Shown piece by piece: positions 11,916 through 23,550 of a DNA stretch of 64,000 nt (within the stretch, counting starts at the first letter, position 1; every line of letters starts with the position of its first letter). Both the position numbers and the translations under genes were made by a program. Source of the stretch: Marasmius tenuissimus. Taxonomy: Eukaryota > Basidiomycota > Agaricomycetes > Agaricales > Marasmiaceae. Location: assembly GCA_029532415.1 (NCBI GenBank), contig JAQOTA010000015.1:682001-746000 (forward strand). The letters run 5' to 3'. The notes beneath the pieces are model-generated. The model made no database searches and was not told where the DNA came from. It saw only the letters and a program-made list of their open reading frames with translations.

Positions 11916-14900
11916 TTTCCTCCCCTACCGCGTCGTTAGGAGGAGTTGTACCATTACTTACTGGACTATCTTCGAATCAATTTGATATATTGAACCTACT
12001 CTGTGAGCAATCATTTCCATCAGAATTGAGAATGTCTGCAATCACCAGAAACAGACAGACTCCATCGATTACACTACAAGTTGAGTTCATAGGGAAGATT
12101 ACCGGTCAGAAAATCGACGCAGAAGCACTTGTTGATAGTGGAGCGGAAGGGATCATCATTAATTCAACTTTTGCCCGAAAACATTGTTTCACTCTTCTTC
12201 CTGTTTCAACCCCTTTTCCAGTCTGGAACGTGGATGGATCTGAGAATGTCCTTGGATGGGTTCGATATTTTACCCAACAAAAGCTTCGTATCTATTCTCA
12301 AGACCATCTGTCATTCCACGAGGAAACAGCTGAATTCTATGTCACAGATATTGGGGATCATGATGTTATACTTGGAACAGATTGGTTGGAGCAGCATAAT
12401 CCAGAGATCAATTGGATAAACCGAGAGGTGGATATGGTTAGATGTCCTCCCACATGCATTTGCGAAAATCCACCTGTCAAGAATGTTTGCACCAAGTCAG
12501 AGGTAAAATCAACATTTCGGGCATCCAAATCAACAATTCCTTGTTTCTATCGGGACTACAAGGTTACTTGGAAAGAGGAGGACGGTGTTCCAGTTCCAGT
12601 TACCAAGATTGCTGGAAGTCGCAGATGAGTCTGTTCGTTTGTTGGACATCCCCCACTACCATCAAAGCTGTTCACAGAAGATGATGATGGAGAAGTTGAG
12701 GTGCCTAGAGATTGGGTAATTAGAGCATTGAAACAAGTCTTTGGAAAAGAGGACTCTCCGGTGAGTGAACCAGATTTCGAGGACAGTCCTACTATGAATA
12801 TCTGAGCAGCATTCACAAATGCACAAGTATTAGCAGAGAAACACCATGCTGCTGATAAAACTCCCAAGAAGCTTGAGGAACTAGTTCTGGAGCAATACCA
12901 TGGATTTCTATCAGTTTTTGACAAGAAGATAGCAGAACGGTTACCAGCACAAGGAGATTGGGATCATGCCATTGATGTCAAGCCAGATTTCCAACCAAAG
13001 ACTTGCAAGACATATCCTCTATCACCCAATGAACAGCAGGAACTTGATTCATTCCCCAAGGAGAATTTAGAGAAGGGATATATTCGTCCTTCAAAGTCAT
13101 CAATGGCAAGTCCATTTTTCTTTGTCAAAAAGAAAGATGGAAAGCTACAACCTGTACAGGACTATCAGGTTCTCAACACTGGCACTGTCAAGAATGAATA
13201 CCCACTACCCCTCATATCAGAACTTGTGGATAAACTCAAGGGAGCACGAGTATTTTCTAAAGTGGATCTCAGATGGGGTTACAACAATATCAGAATCAAG
13301 GAGGGGGATGAGTGGAAAGCTGCATTCAAGACAAACCGAGGCCTTTTTGAACCAACGGTGATGTTCTTTGGCCTTATGAACTCACCTGCAACATTCCAAG
13401 CAATGATGAACACCATTTTTTAGTGACTTGATTGAGTCAGGGAAGGTGGTCATCTATATGGACGACATTCTTATATTCACAGACACTATGGAGGAACATC
13501 GTCAAATTGTCAGAAAGGTGCTTCAGTGGTTGAAAGATCATGACCTCTACTTAAAACCAGAAAAGTGCACTTTCGAAGCTGAGTCAGTTGAATTCCTGGG
13601 CCTGATAATCTCTCACAACACCCTTGCTATGGATCCCGTAAAGGTAGCAGGTGTCACTGAATGGCCAACACCACATTCTGTGAAGGAAGTGCAATCATTT
13701 CTTGGGTTTGGGAATTTCTATCGCCGCTTTATAGAGGGGTTTTCTCAGATTGCAAGACCATTATTCGAGTTGACCAGGAAGGAACATCAATGGAACTGGA
13801 CCCCAGATTGTCAAACAGCATTTGATGCTTTAAAAGCAGTGTTCATATCCTCTCCAGTATTGCTGATGCCTGATGAATCAAAACCGTATCGTGTGGAAGT
13901 TGATGCATCAGACTTTGCTACTGGAGGAATTCTCTCACAGCAAGGTGAAGATGGCCAGTGGCACCCAACAGCATATATTTCCAAATCACTGTCAGAGGCC
14001 AAACGGAACTACGATATCCATGATAAAGAACTCTTGGCAATCATCAGAGCATTGGAAACATGGAGACACTATTTGGAAGGAGCACCATATACGGTGGAGA
14101 TTCATACAGATCACAAGAACCTGGAGTACTTTACCACAGCACACGACAAGCGCGATGGGCTTTATTCTTGACTCGATTTGACCTTGTATTCATCCACAAG
14201 CCAGGTCCATCCAATCGCAGTGACCCTCTGTCCCGGCATCCAGATCATAAAGAGGGGGTAGAGAACGACAATTCTGATCGTGTTCTCCTTGATCACAAGT
14301 TTTTTCAAATCCAAGCAACCCGACCTGGCATGGTTACCACATCTATGGATGAAGAGTTGAGACGTAGGATTGTAGAGTGTCCAAGAAAGGATGCTGAGGT
14401 TGTGAGTGCCCTCAATGTCATCTTGAACAATGGTCCCCGCTCGCTTGTCAAAAATCTACAGGAATGGAATTATGAGGATGGACTAATCCTCTTTAGAGGA
14501 AAGGTCTATGTTTCATATGATATCGAGCTTCGACGTGAACTGGTACGGCTCCATCATGATACACTGGCTGCTGGACACCCAGGATGCTTCAAGACATACG
14601 AACTCCTTAGCCATGAGTACTGGTGGCCAGGCATGTTGGTGTTTGTCAAAGAATATGTGGAAGGATGTGCAACTTGTCAACTTACCAAAGCCAACAACAA
14701 TCCTCCCCATGTCCCACTAGTTCCCAACGAGATTCCAGAGAGGCCATTCAGTATCATAACTTCCGACTTCATTACCGACTTGCCTCTTTGCGATGGTTCA
14801 GACTCCATTCATGTGGTGGTTGATTGGACAACCAAGACAGTGGTTGCAACACCATGTAACAAGACAATCGACAGTGATGGGACAGCAGATCTTCTGGTAG

Positions 14901-16051
14901 ACCATGTGTGGGCACGATATGGATTGTGGGACAAGATGATTACAGATCAAGGTCCACAGTTTGCAGGGAAGGTTATGACAGCATTGTCAAAGAAACTTGG
15001 CATTGTTCAGGGACTCAGTACAGCTTACCACCCACAAACTGATGGAGAAACAGAACGATATAATCAGGAGCTTGAGCAATATTTGCGGGTTTTCTGTGAC
15101 TATCGACAAGATGACTGGGTTAAGTTACTTCCTTTTGCAGTCTTCTGTCACAACAATCGCATTCACTCTGCAACAAGACAAGCACCATACAAACTTCTTT
15201 ATGGCTTTCTTCCAAAGATGTTCCCCTCAGTCAACCCAAGAACAGATGTCCCAAGAGTGGAGGAACGTCTCTGGCAACTAGAAGAAGTAAGAGAAGAGGT
15301 TAAAGCAAGTCTGAACATGGCAGCAGAGTTGATGAAGAGGAATAACCATGACTATATGGAGAATGGTATCAGCTTCAAAGTTGGTGATAAAGTTACATTG
15401 GATGGAAAAAACCTCAAATCAACAAGACCAAAAGCTAAGTTGGCGAATCGTCGTCATGGCCCTTTTGAGATTGTTGATGTTCTTGGTCCAGTAACTTACC
15501 GTCTCAAGTTACCCAAGACATGGAGCAGAATCCATCCAGTATTTCACGCTTCTCTTCTACTACCATATCGAGAGACAGAAGCTCATGGACCCAATTATCC
15601 TGCTCTTGAGGAAGTGGAACCAGAAGATGGTGAATATGAGGTGGAGGCAATTCTAGATGCACAACCAACACCGAATGCACATGGAGTGGAATATTTGATC
15701 AAGTGGAAGGGTTATCCAGATACAGAAACATCGTGGCGGCCTAGGTCTAGTCTCAACTGTGATGAAATGCTCGAAGAGTTCTATGCAAAGAATCCTAACG
15801 CATATCATCCATTGAGACCACATACAAGGCCAAAAAAGAGGACAACAAGGGTTAGATCTATGGGCAGTTTGGCAAGTAAAATCTGGAAAGATACACCAGT
15901 GCTCCAGGCGCAAGCACATCCTAAAGAGGGGGTATTGTCACAAACTGCCACTATTCTTTTGTCCTGTCCACCCCGGTGCTGGCCCTACTTCCCCGGATCT
16001 TGCCATTTACCATCACCAGAGTCATTCCAATCAATTCTCCCATCGACATAG
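11882..16051 (+). pseudogene. pol: Gypsy pol (PR-RT-RH-IN-chromodomain), broken
   Basis: The polyprotein frame starts in the -1 frame relative to gag. The protease has DSGAEG near 12133. RT has the YMDD motif near 13455, RNase H follows with VDASDFATGG, and integrase has the HHCC-type zinc region and catalytic Asp, Asp and Glu (TDQGPQF; GETERYNQ). A C-terminal chromodomain (YEVEAILDA ... YLIKWKGYP) lies near 15635-15740. Breaks: TGA at 12626-12628, TGA at 12803-12805, an extra T in a T run near 13416-13421, and a small deletion near 14145. The last two cancel, so the distal part returns to the original frame. The element could not make its own enzymes. Confidence 0.9.
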
Positions 16052-16444
16052 CATTGGCACCTGTCATCCTCATTTACTTATTGAGCCATATCAGTTATTT
16101 TGGTCTTTCATCATGGAACAATCATCTTTTGATCTCTTTCTCATACCTTACCATTGGTTACAACTATACATGTTTGGTTTGACTTCCCCGCTTTTCTCTC
16201 ATGGATACTTTTGACAGTTCTCATCATTTCATTCATTCCTTGTGATGCATATTCTCATATATACTCATGGTCTCTGTAGGTAGTTTCCCAGCTTGTCCAC
16301 TTTGTCTCCCCACCGCTTGTAGCACTTGTGCTAGGTTGAGCTTTTGGCTGCTCAATCTACTCTTTTACTTTTCTATCAACTAGTCTTATCTCTGAGTGAG
16401 TTCAGGTGGCTTGAGAGGTTTCTTCAGAGAGGCCATTTGTGACA
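15936..16444 (+). repeat. 3' LTR of the Gypsy chromovirus
   Basis: It is 509 bp and identical to the 5' LTR apart from two substitutions seen by eye (a T/C in acttccctgct and a G/A in gtgctgggttg). It is preceded by the polypurine tract. The pol frame runs on into it and stops at 16051. Confidence 0.95.
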
Positions 16445-16923
16445 GAATCCAGGCCATTGTTGTGGAAGGCCCTGTATCAGGGCCGCCTCTTTTGTTGGCT
16501 CAAGGGGCGAGGGTACCCACCTTCCTTCCGCAACAGTGGGATAGTCTCCCCAGAAGAATTCAGAACCGGAGAGGGCGACCCCGCTTTATGGTTGAGGCAT
16601 CTCCAACAGGAATACCTCAGCTACCAAGTGACCCGGCGTGGACAGTATGCACACGACTTCGACATCTGTTGGAAGGGGATGTAGTGAGTGACTCTGACTC
16701 CTTGTCGTCCTCACATGACTGCCAACCAACTCTCATGACCTGTTAGCACCTTGGGTCGCCCATCAAGTTTCGGACTTGCTTCATGGCCATGGACGTACGG
16801 CTGGATGCTGAGGTGAAGGGTGTCCTCACCCAAGTACCTGACACTCCACGTAGCAAGGCTGCCTTGGACAGCTGGTTTCACAAACAGCTATTGAACCCAG
16901 TGAGCCATTTCAACACAGGCTAG

Positions 16924-18237
16924 CTGTTTGGTCCCCAGAGGCCCTGGGCGGTGCGAGATGGTATATGGGGCCAGGTCGTTGTGCTTCATCAGTGCTCCAG
17001 ATACTCTACATAATGATGAGTTGGTCCTAGTTAAGACACCGCTTATTGATTCGGTTTTGGTCACTCTGGAGTATGCGTCGGAACTGAGAAAGCCGTGATT
17101 TGAGATAAGTTACATCGTGTTATCTTCACCCCTCTTGTCCAGTCCCCAGGCACAGCTTTTATTCACAGGTGTCGAACACACTGCCAAGGGGTCCTGAATG
17201 ATGAGAAAACGGTGTTCACACCCCCCGACGGTTTGATGAAGACATCACTGACATATGGTTGAATACTAGTGAACGCTGTGCCTGTTTCGGTGGGACGATA
17301 TCAGTAGTTCCCTCCCAGGTACCACAGCACGTGAGAGGGACTCCTCTTGCTTCCATACAAGCTAAAGACACAACTCGAACAGAGTGCCTTGACATCAACA
17401 AAGCTCATGGCATTATGATGTACATATGTGGTCCAGAACTCTCAATGAACAAAGTCAGGCTCAAACTCCACTCCTCTGCAGAGCTGACCATACATGAGCC
17501 GTTGCTCGAGATCAACAGGCTGAGTTCAACTTTCACGAACATAGGATCCAGTGAATAACCTTCCGGAAACCCATGGCGCCTGGCAATCAGAAGACCAGTT
17601 CGCCGAGGCAACGACAAGCACAGAATGCTGTTGAGAGGATTGTGAGGAAGGTATGTCGTCATATGAGGGAGAGGAGAGACAGCGAGAGGCAAAGGCGGAG
17701 AGGCGCCCTGCGAAGGGAGCGCCTGGCACCCGAGAGGTACATGGGCCTGAGGCGATGTATTTCGAGGTATAGGCACCATAAAGAGCCAAAGTCAAGGGAG
17801 TGGGGTCGAGCAAGAGGTTGCAGAGAGAGCGGAAGTTGATGTGGTGTCTGGCACCGGCGTTATAGCCTGGACAAGTGGAATTCTTGATGGCATTGAACTT
17901 GAGAGATAGGATACACTCCTTTCGTGTATTATTAGGGAGATGTCATGAGTACTATAATCGGATTCACCTGAGAAAGTCAACGAGGCAGAAACAAGACGAT
18001 GGGGGAAAGCAGGAGGCCGTTGCAACTACTCCCTACCCTTGGAATCTACCTTCGCCTTGAGTCCTATTGCCATTCATCTGCAATACATGAAAAACAGCCA
18101 AAGGTTTAAAATCTTTCCGTGAAGCTATATTGCCGAGGTAACACACCTATCATCACATCCTGCTGTAATTAGAATGATGCTGAGTCTAGTTAGGGATCCT
18201 CAAAACTGCCTATCATGTGACCAGAGGTACATCTGAG
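16924..18237. other. Intergenic stretch, no confident gene
   Basis: After the HECT-like stop codon there are short frames only. An Arg-rich 88-aa frame at 17573-17839 (+) and Pro-rich frames opposite it mirror a base-composition bias rather than a domain. I see no recognisable product. Confidence 0.35.
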
Positions 18238-18245
18238 GCGCACTT

Positions 18246-18342
18246 CACCTTAGGCATGGCTTGTTACGTCTGAGGTGGGCCTTTGAGGGGGGTTCTTTGT
18301 ACGTGAGAAACCCCTCCATCAGGTCTACCTCAAATATGAGGT
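18246..18342 (+). repeat. Left inverted repeat of the KDZ element
   Basis: It pairs with 23284-23386. Shared blocks include gaggtgggc, a G-run, ctttgtac, gagaaacccctccatc and gtctacctca. Most mismatches are C/T or G/A transitions. Confidence 0.85.
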
Positions 18343-18659
18343 CATTCCCAGAAGGGATTCTTCTCAGTGCCTCTGAGGTCAGGTAGACACTCTTGAGCAT
18401 CATCGGGTTGGATGTGGGCAGACAGGGTATGTAAATTCTATATGGAAGGTTCATATGTAGAACTCCCTCATGTCAAGCGAGGGTCGTAGAACTACATTGA
18501 TGTATGTATAACTTGCGATATGAGGTGATGGGCATCAAAATATGTCGGAATATCTGTATCAAGAACGTAGATGTGGTAGGGTATGGATATGACCGTGACG
18601 AAGGTTTATACAAACAAAAGTTGATGGAGGGGCAGTTGTAAGGATGTTAACAAGCACGT

Positions 18660-21600
18660 TAGGAAGATGTAGGTAATGGAGGGCGATTCAACTCTGCTTT
18701 TGAGTGACTGATCAAGAAATATAAGACATCGTCGGCCTCTACTGGTTTCCGTGGCCAGACGACGGGGGTTAATCCCGATGGCCCGGGTTGGAAGTACTGC
18801 GCCATGAATGTATTGTACATCAGGTTCACCAATTCAGGTGATATGTTCACGAGAGCTGCACCTCCGAGTTGGGGGGTAGGGACCTTGCATTGGTACAGAC
18901 GATGGCTGGGCGAGGGATGGCAAATGTGGAGGGGGAGGATTGGAGAGAAGCGGTCCCTGCATTGTGGGTGAATATAGGTAGGGAGTACCGTGAACGTGTG
19001 GGCCCTGCGCCAGCCATTGGAAGGGAGGTTGAAACTGAGGTGGTGGTGGGGCCACTGTTGCAGTGAGTGCAGATGTTCTGTTGCCACCATGTTCAGGGCG
19101 CTCAGCTTGGCCATTGAACACTGAGGGCGGGCGAGGTTTTCCTGCCGAGGTCGAGCCTTAGGCCAGACCCAGGTCCGATGTTGCAGGATGCTCGACCCAC
19201 TCCGTTTCCTTGAGCTTCTTGCTTACCGGACCATCATGAGGCGTGAGCTCATAACCTCGCTTGAGAGTCTTGAGGGGGACTGGCTGGAAGTCTCCGTCAT
19301 CAAACTCGGCAGCGGTGATGGCATTTTCCATAGATGGTTTCTTCGAAGCATTGGAGCTTAAGGCTGCATCTGACATCGTCCCAAGGGTTGACTTGGTAGG
19401 TACTATCATAGGGTAGTGTTAGCTATCAAGCAGAATGAACAATGGTACGATGTTATACACACCTTCCTTTTTCACTGGACTCGGGGTCCCTGGAACGGTT
19501 TCTGGAAAGCATGAAATGTTGCCTGATGAGGTCAGTTCGATGAGCTCGTATGCGAAACCAGAAGTGGGTACATACCCTTCTTTGGCTGGGGAGTCTCTAT
19601 GTCCGTGAGGTCAGATCCCTCCAACTCCGAGTCACCTTGATGATTGCCGTGATCTGCCCTGGTCTTCTTGGCTGCACGTGCGAGGGTGGGACGGTTGTCA
19701 TTGTTCGAGTCTGAAGGTACGCCTAAATCCACCTCCTTGAACTTGACCTTCTGCTCTCAATTGTGGTGAAGGACGTTGACAGCAGCCAGACATCCAGGGA
19801 TATCTTTGGCGATGGTCTTGATGACATTTCCATCGCTATCGGGGACAGTGACGAAGACAGGCAAATCCCCGGTTTCGAGGCCTATACAGAGATAAGACTG
19901 GTGGAAAAGTGGAATTTGGATCATAACTTACAGATTGGATCAGCCAGAGCAAGTGTGAGCTTAATTTACAGGAATCGTGCGCACAAGGTTGGCGAGGTAT
20001 TTATGAAAGCGGAAAACATTCTTCTCCTTGATGTGGGCATAGTCAAACCCACAGATAACCGCAGCTACTACCCAAAGGACCTACATACCGCAATCATAGC
20101 CATTGGTTTGCACCATGTTTAGCTGAAGTGGCTGTGCTGACCAAGTTGAAAGAGCCGACAGCGAAGCAAAGGCAGGGACAAATCCATGGTCTGTAGCCAT
20201 TGTCACCAGACAACGAATGACAGCCCGTATTTTCTATTACAATATACGCGTGAGTGAAAGTGTGAAGGTAAAGGTGAAAGTGAAAGAAACATACTGGAAG
20301 CCAACGAGATATGAATCTTTGTGACCCGAAGCTGTCGAAAACATGTATTTCTTCACTCTCTACTTGTATGACAGCAAGCGCCCAATGATATTCATCCTTG
20401 TCATGAATAGGGATTATCCAGACTGCTTTGGCCCAGTACTTTGTGGGGCTCATGATCCGCCAAGTGGTGTCGGTGCGGGTACTGTTCCTGAGGACTTCAT
20501 GAATAACATACATCGAGAGGATTGCACAATCGACTTCGGATATACAGAAGTTCTGCTGGAACAGAGCGCCGCATTCGTTGATGCACTCGTCATCCAGCCA
20601 TCGTGTTGCGCCATCAAGCTGTTTGTATTGGGGCGAGTTGAAGACGTACTGGACACCGGCGAGAGTTCGGAATGAGTGCACTACCTGTGCGGTATGGTCG
20701 AAGGGAGGGAAAGGGTGACCTTCAATCTCATGCCAAAGAACTGTGTCCAGGATTTGATCCCCTTCCGAATATCCTCATCAACAAGCCATTTCGGTGGGGT
20801 CTCTGTTTTTGAAATCCAGACATTCTCCCACAACTGAGATGTCTCCATATCATGAAGGAATGCCAGTTGAGTAGGAAGCCGGCTGGGCACTGGCACCTTG
20901 TAGCGTGGTTGATGATGCTCCTCGAGGTACGTGATGTGATGGTCGATGTTGAGTGAGGTGTACAGCCCCTCACCTTCCGATTTGAGCTCCTTGTGCAACT
21001 TTTCCATGTTGCGAAGGCTGAAGTTAGGTTCCGATGGGGCGAAGGCCATCACCTTGATTGTGGCCTCACCTCGGCTATCTCCTCCTCAAGTGTATCGATC
21101 TGAGCTTGGAGCTGGAGGACCTTGGAAAGCTCCTTCTTGAGGCGAGCTGGTGCCACTAAGAAATGGAAAAAGCAAGTTAATCACGGGCATCATTGAAATG
21201 GGAGGTGTATATGAGAACCTATATGCATGAATGGAGCCTTGAGCATCCTTCTGCTCGTCCCAGTACTGGCGGAGCTCAGCAAGAGTTGTATCCAACTTTC
21301 TCAGCATCCGCACAGCCTCAGCTTCCTTCTTCTGGATGTTCTTGTGTAGTCGCTTACAAATCCACGCGCCGAGCCCTTCACGGAGATCCATTGTGATGGA
21401 ATCGCACTGACAGTCTAGCATCCAGCACCTCTTCGCGCGCTGAAACAGATGTGAGATAGACGGAGGCTGAATGGTAATGGAAAACATACTGATGCTCGTC
21501 TCTCGAGCCCAATCATTCTGTGGAGGCGAGACCAGAGGCGTTCAGTCCCCTCTCTGTTGGTGATTCCAAGCCCCACCCGCATACGCGGGTTGTAATGAAG

Positions 21601-23099
21601 TTGACAGGCCCACTGATGACCATAAGCATGCATCACTGCAGTTGTGAGCTGCAAGCGAGCCACAACGGCCTCAGGTAGTAGATCGTACTGATGAAACTCA
21701 AGGTCAGCAGCGCAAAGTTATCGATACCACAACTTTCACACTCACCAACTGGATGCTGCAGTCAAGGACACAGGCAATATCATATAACCCAACAAGCGTC
21801 ACAGAGTCCAGGATCATTTCGAAGAGGGCCACAAGAAGCGCAACGGCATCCTTCTGTTGCTCTCCAGGTGTGTTGATAGAGACCATAAAAACGGAATGTC
21901 ATGCCTGCAAACAAGAGCCATGACACCGTTCTCGTCGAAAGCCTCATTTGATTGCCGCTTGTTGTCACCCCTGGCCGCCTTGTACGACTCCTGGTCTGCA
22001 TCCACGATATCGTCCGGTAACTTTGTCTCTTGTCGTTGAGGTGGGCGTGCTCGTGCTGCGGTAACGCGAGCACCGATTTCGTCAACAAATTCTTTGGAGA
22101 GAAATCGGGTGGACTGGTGAAAGGGAACACCATCACCACCCAACTTCAAGTGGCGGTGGTGAAAGTTCCCGTCAAGCGCTACATGCAAATCACCTGGCGG
22201 ATGGGATCCTGCATAGCTTCTCCCTGAAAATAGAGGTGAGCAAAACAGAGCAGGGGAGAAAGAAATGTAGTGACTTGCTGAAGCACCAAGCAGATGAAGA
22301 CTGTATAGCAAGCTCAGTGCACTCGCAAGGGCAGTCACAGCATCGGATGACTGCTGGCAGAGCGTACGGTAAAACTCCAGGAGGTCGAGGGATATTGCCA
22401 TCCGCAGCTGTGATGGTGATGTGGGGAAGAGGCCGTGAGCAACAAGGGCCTGAGGGAGCATTCGACAAGGAAAGTGACGAAATGGCTCCATCCGATGGTT
22501 TAAACAGTAGTTAGCTCTCAGATTGAAACTTGAGGAGAAAGGAATCAATGTACAGTTGAAGTAAATTGTGTGGATCGTCACGACATCCACAACGCACACA
22601 ACCCAGAGGAACACGGATTTGAAGGGGGGCGAGCAACATCCTCAGGGTATTTCCTGACTGTCCTATCCCAGTAGTTTAAGATAGGATCCACCATCAACCT
22701 CATAGTCTCATTCCAACGCCTTTTTCTGTCCTTCTCCTCATCTTTCCTGGACCACTTGACCAGCAAGCAGGAAGGGAGAAGGGCTTCATTTATGTTCAAG
22801 TCGTAGGAATCTATGAGACCCATATTTGAAGGAGGCATTTCCGAGCCCAGATGACCTGTAGTGGGGCAAGAAGAGGTGGGTGCAGATTCTGCAGTCGAGG
22901 TAGATAGAGAGTTGGAGGCAGATTCAGTTTGAGGTTGGCCATTGCTCATCTTTCTGAGCTGCCGCTTCAACGATTCCAGCCGTAATGACTGTATTGCCCA
23001 GGTCAACGAGCTGTCCATCCTTCTTTTTCGCTTTTTCTGTGGACTATCGGGGGTTACGCCCATAGTTGCGCGCTTTGCTAGGTTTTTGAGGCCGGTCAT
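18660..23099 (-). pseudogene. KDZ transposase fused to Ulp1 peptidase
   Basis: The N-terminus starts at 23099 with a Lys/Arg-rich segment (KKRKRRMDS). A CxC-associated region follows (PCRMLPQALVAHGLFP). The RNase-H-fold transposase has LDGNFHHRHL, LYDIACVLD and EGTERLWSRL as its likely catalytic Asp, Asp and Glu. A coiled coil links to a Ulp1-like peptidase: WLDDECINE, the His in EYHWALAV, the Asp in HVFDSFG, and TNGYDCG with the catalytic Cys codon at 20090-20092. An intron of about 80 nt lies before the last block. The Pro-rich tail runs to about 18660. Breaks: a one-base frame slip in a T run near 21890 and a TAG at 20081-20083, two codons after the DCG motif, where Trp is usual. KDZ enzymes move DNA; Ulp1 domains cleave SUMO-like links. 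This copy is probably inactive. Confidence 0.82.
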
Positions 23100-23283
23100 T
23101 TCGGACGGAACGGTAGATTTGCGAGGAAGAAATAATATTATATTGAAGTAAGGATTATATGAGGTAGAATAAATGGAATTAAGAGGAGGATGGATAGAAC
23201 GAACGCGTCCTTGAGCGTGTCGAGGTCGTTGATGAGGTGGTCAGAGGGAAAGAGGCGTGACAGGTGGTGACAGGCACGAGGGT

Positions 23284-23386
23284 ACCTCATTGCTGAGGTA
23301 GACCCGATGGAGGGGTTTCTCATGTACAAAGAAACCCCCCCCCCTCAAGGGCCCACCTCGCCCTGTGACAAGTCGTGCCCAAGGTG
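23284..23386 (-). repeat. Right inverted repeat of the KDZ element
   Basis: This is the reverse-complement partner of 18246-18342. It has a longer C-run (+ strand, 23334-23344) than the left arm, accounting for part of the length difference. Confidence 0.85.
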
Positions 23387-23435
23387 GTGCACTTAGCCAG
23401 CTGCTGGGGGAGAGCTTATGCAGAAGTATGCCCAA

Positions 23436-23457
23436 GCCAAAATCGTCCGATTTTGGC
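23436..23457. other. Perfect 10-bp hairpin beside the KDZ element
   Basis: gccaaaatcg, a two-base tc loop and cgattttggc form an exact inverted repeat about 50 bp outside the right end of the KDZ transposon. The role is unknown. Confidence 0.5.
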
Positions 23458-23550
23458 CTTTTTGGTATGCAACTTTAGGGTAGTTTCTGTCTCCATTCAG
23501 ATCAGGTGGCTATTTTCCGTACAATTCTGTCTCCATTATGGATATAACAT

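Larger units (their letters stand above)
9205..16444 (+). mobile_element. Gypsy chromovirus, full length, defective
   Basis: This is a 7240-bp LTR retrotransposon with 509-bp LTRs and a perfect 5-bp duplication gaatc at 9200-9204 and 16445-16449. The order is leader ORFs, gag, protease, RT, RNase H, integrase and a C-terminal chromodomain, which defines a chromovirus. A purine tract (aaagaggggg) precedes the 3' LTR. The LTRs differ at only two positions by eye, so the insertion is recent. The internal region nevertheless has three in-frame TGA codons and two frame breaks. It lies inside a HECT-like gene. A solo LTR of the same family is at 33541-34049. Confidence 0.95.
5761..16923 (+). pseudogene. 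HECT-like gene split by a Gypsy element
   Basis: This multi-exon gene resembles a multi-copy agaricomycete family with a HECT-like ubiquitin-ligase domain. The first clear exon starts MDAFERLLGS at 5761. Exons near 6056-6335, 6413-6868 and 6932-7050 join cleanly at GT-AG introns (for example 6336-6412). A Ser/Pro-rich linker (7590-7900) leads into the HECT N-lobe, with GQGPTKDIW near 8330 and introns around 8755-8830 and 9032-9080. The Gypsy element at 9205-16444 interrupts codon-exactly: after one gaatc copy is removed the frame continues at 16445. The last exon (16746-16923) has FRTCFMAMDV, where TCF is the expected HECT cysteine region, and ends HFNTG. HECT proteins form a thioester with ubiquitin through that cysteine. 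The intron phase before the last exon does not fit perfectly, so some decay beyond the insertion is possible. Confidence 0.65.
18246..23386 (-). mobile_element. KDZ (Kyakuja-Dileera-Zisupton) DNA transposon
   Basis: This is a 5141-bp element with imperfect inverted repeats of about 100 bp (18246-18342 and 23284-23386), each beginning CACCTTRGGCAYGRCTTGT on its own strand. The flanks gcgcactt (18238-18245) and gtgcactt (23387-23394) match at 7 of 8 bases, fitting the 8-bp target duplication known for Zisupton/KDZ elements. The only recognisable gene inside is a transposase-Ulp1 fusion on the minus strand. Iyer and colleagues described KDZ elements as expanded in mushroom genomes together with TET/JBP genes; I see no TET/JBP gene in this window. 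Confidence 0.88.

Noticed and set aside
17573..17839. Arg-rich 88-aa ORF as a DNA-binding protein
   Set aside because: Composition comes from agg/gag-rich DNA; the opposite strand is equally open and no motif is present.
18246..23386. TET/JBP dioxygenase gene linked to the KDZ transposon
   Set aside because: Such links are known in mushrooms, but I found no dioxygenase-like motif set inside or beside the element.
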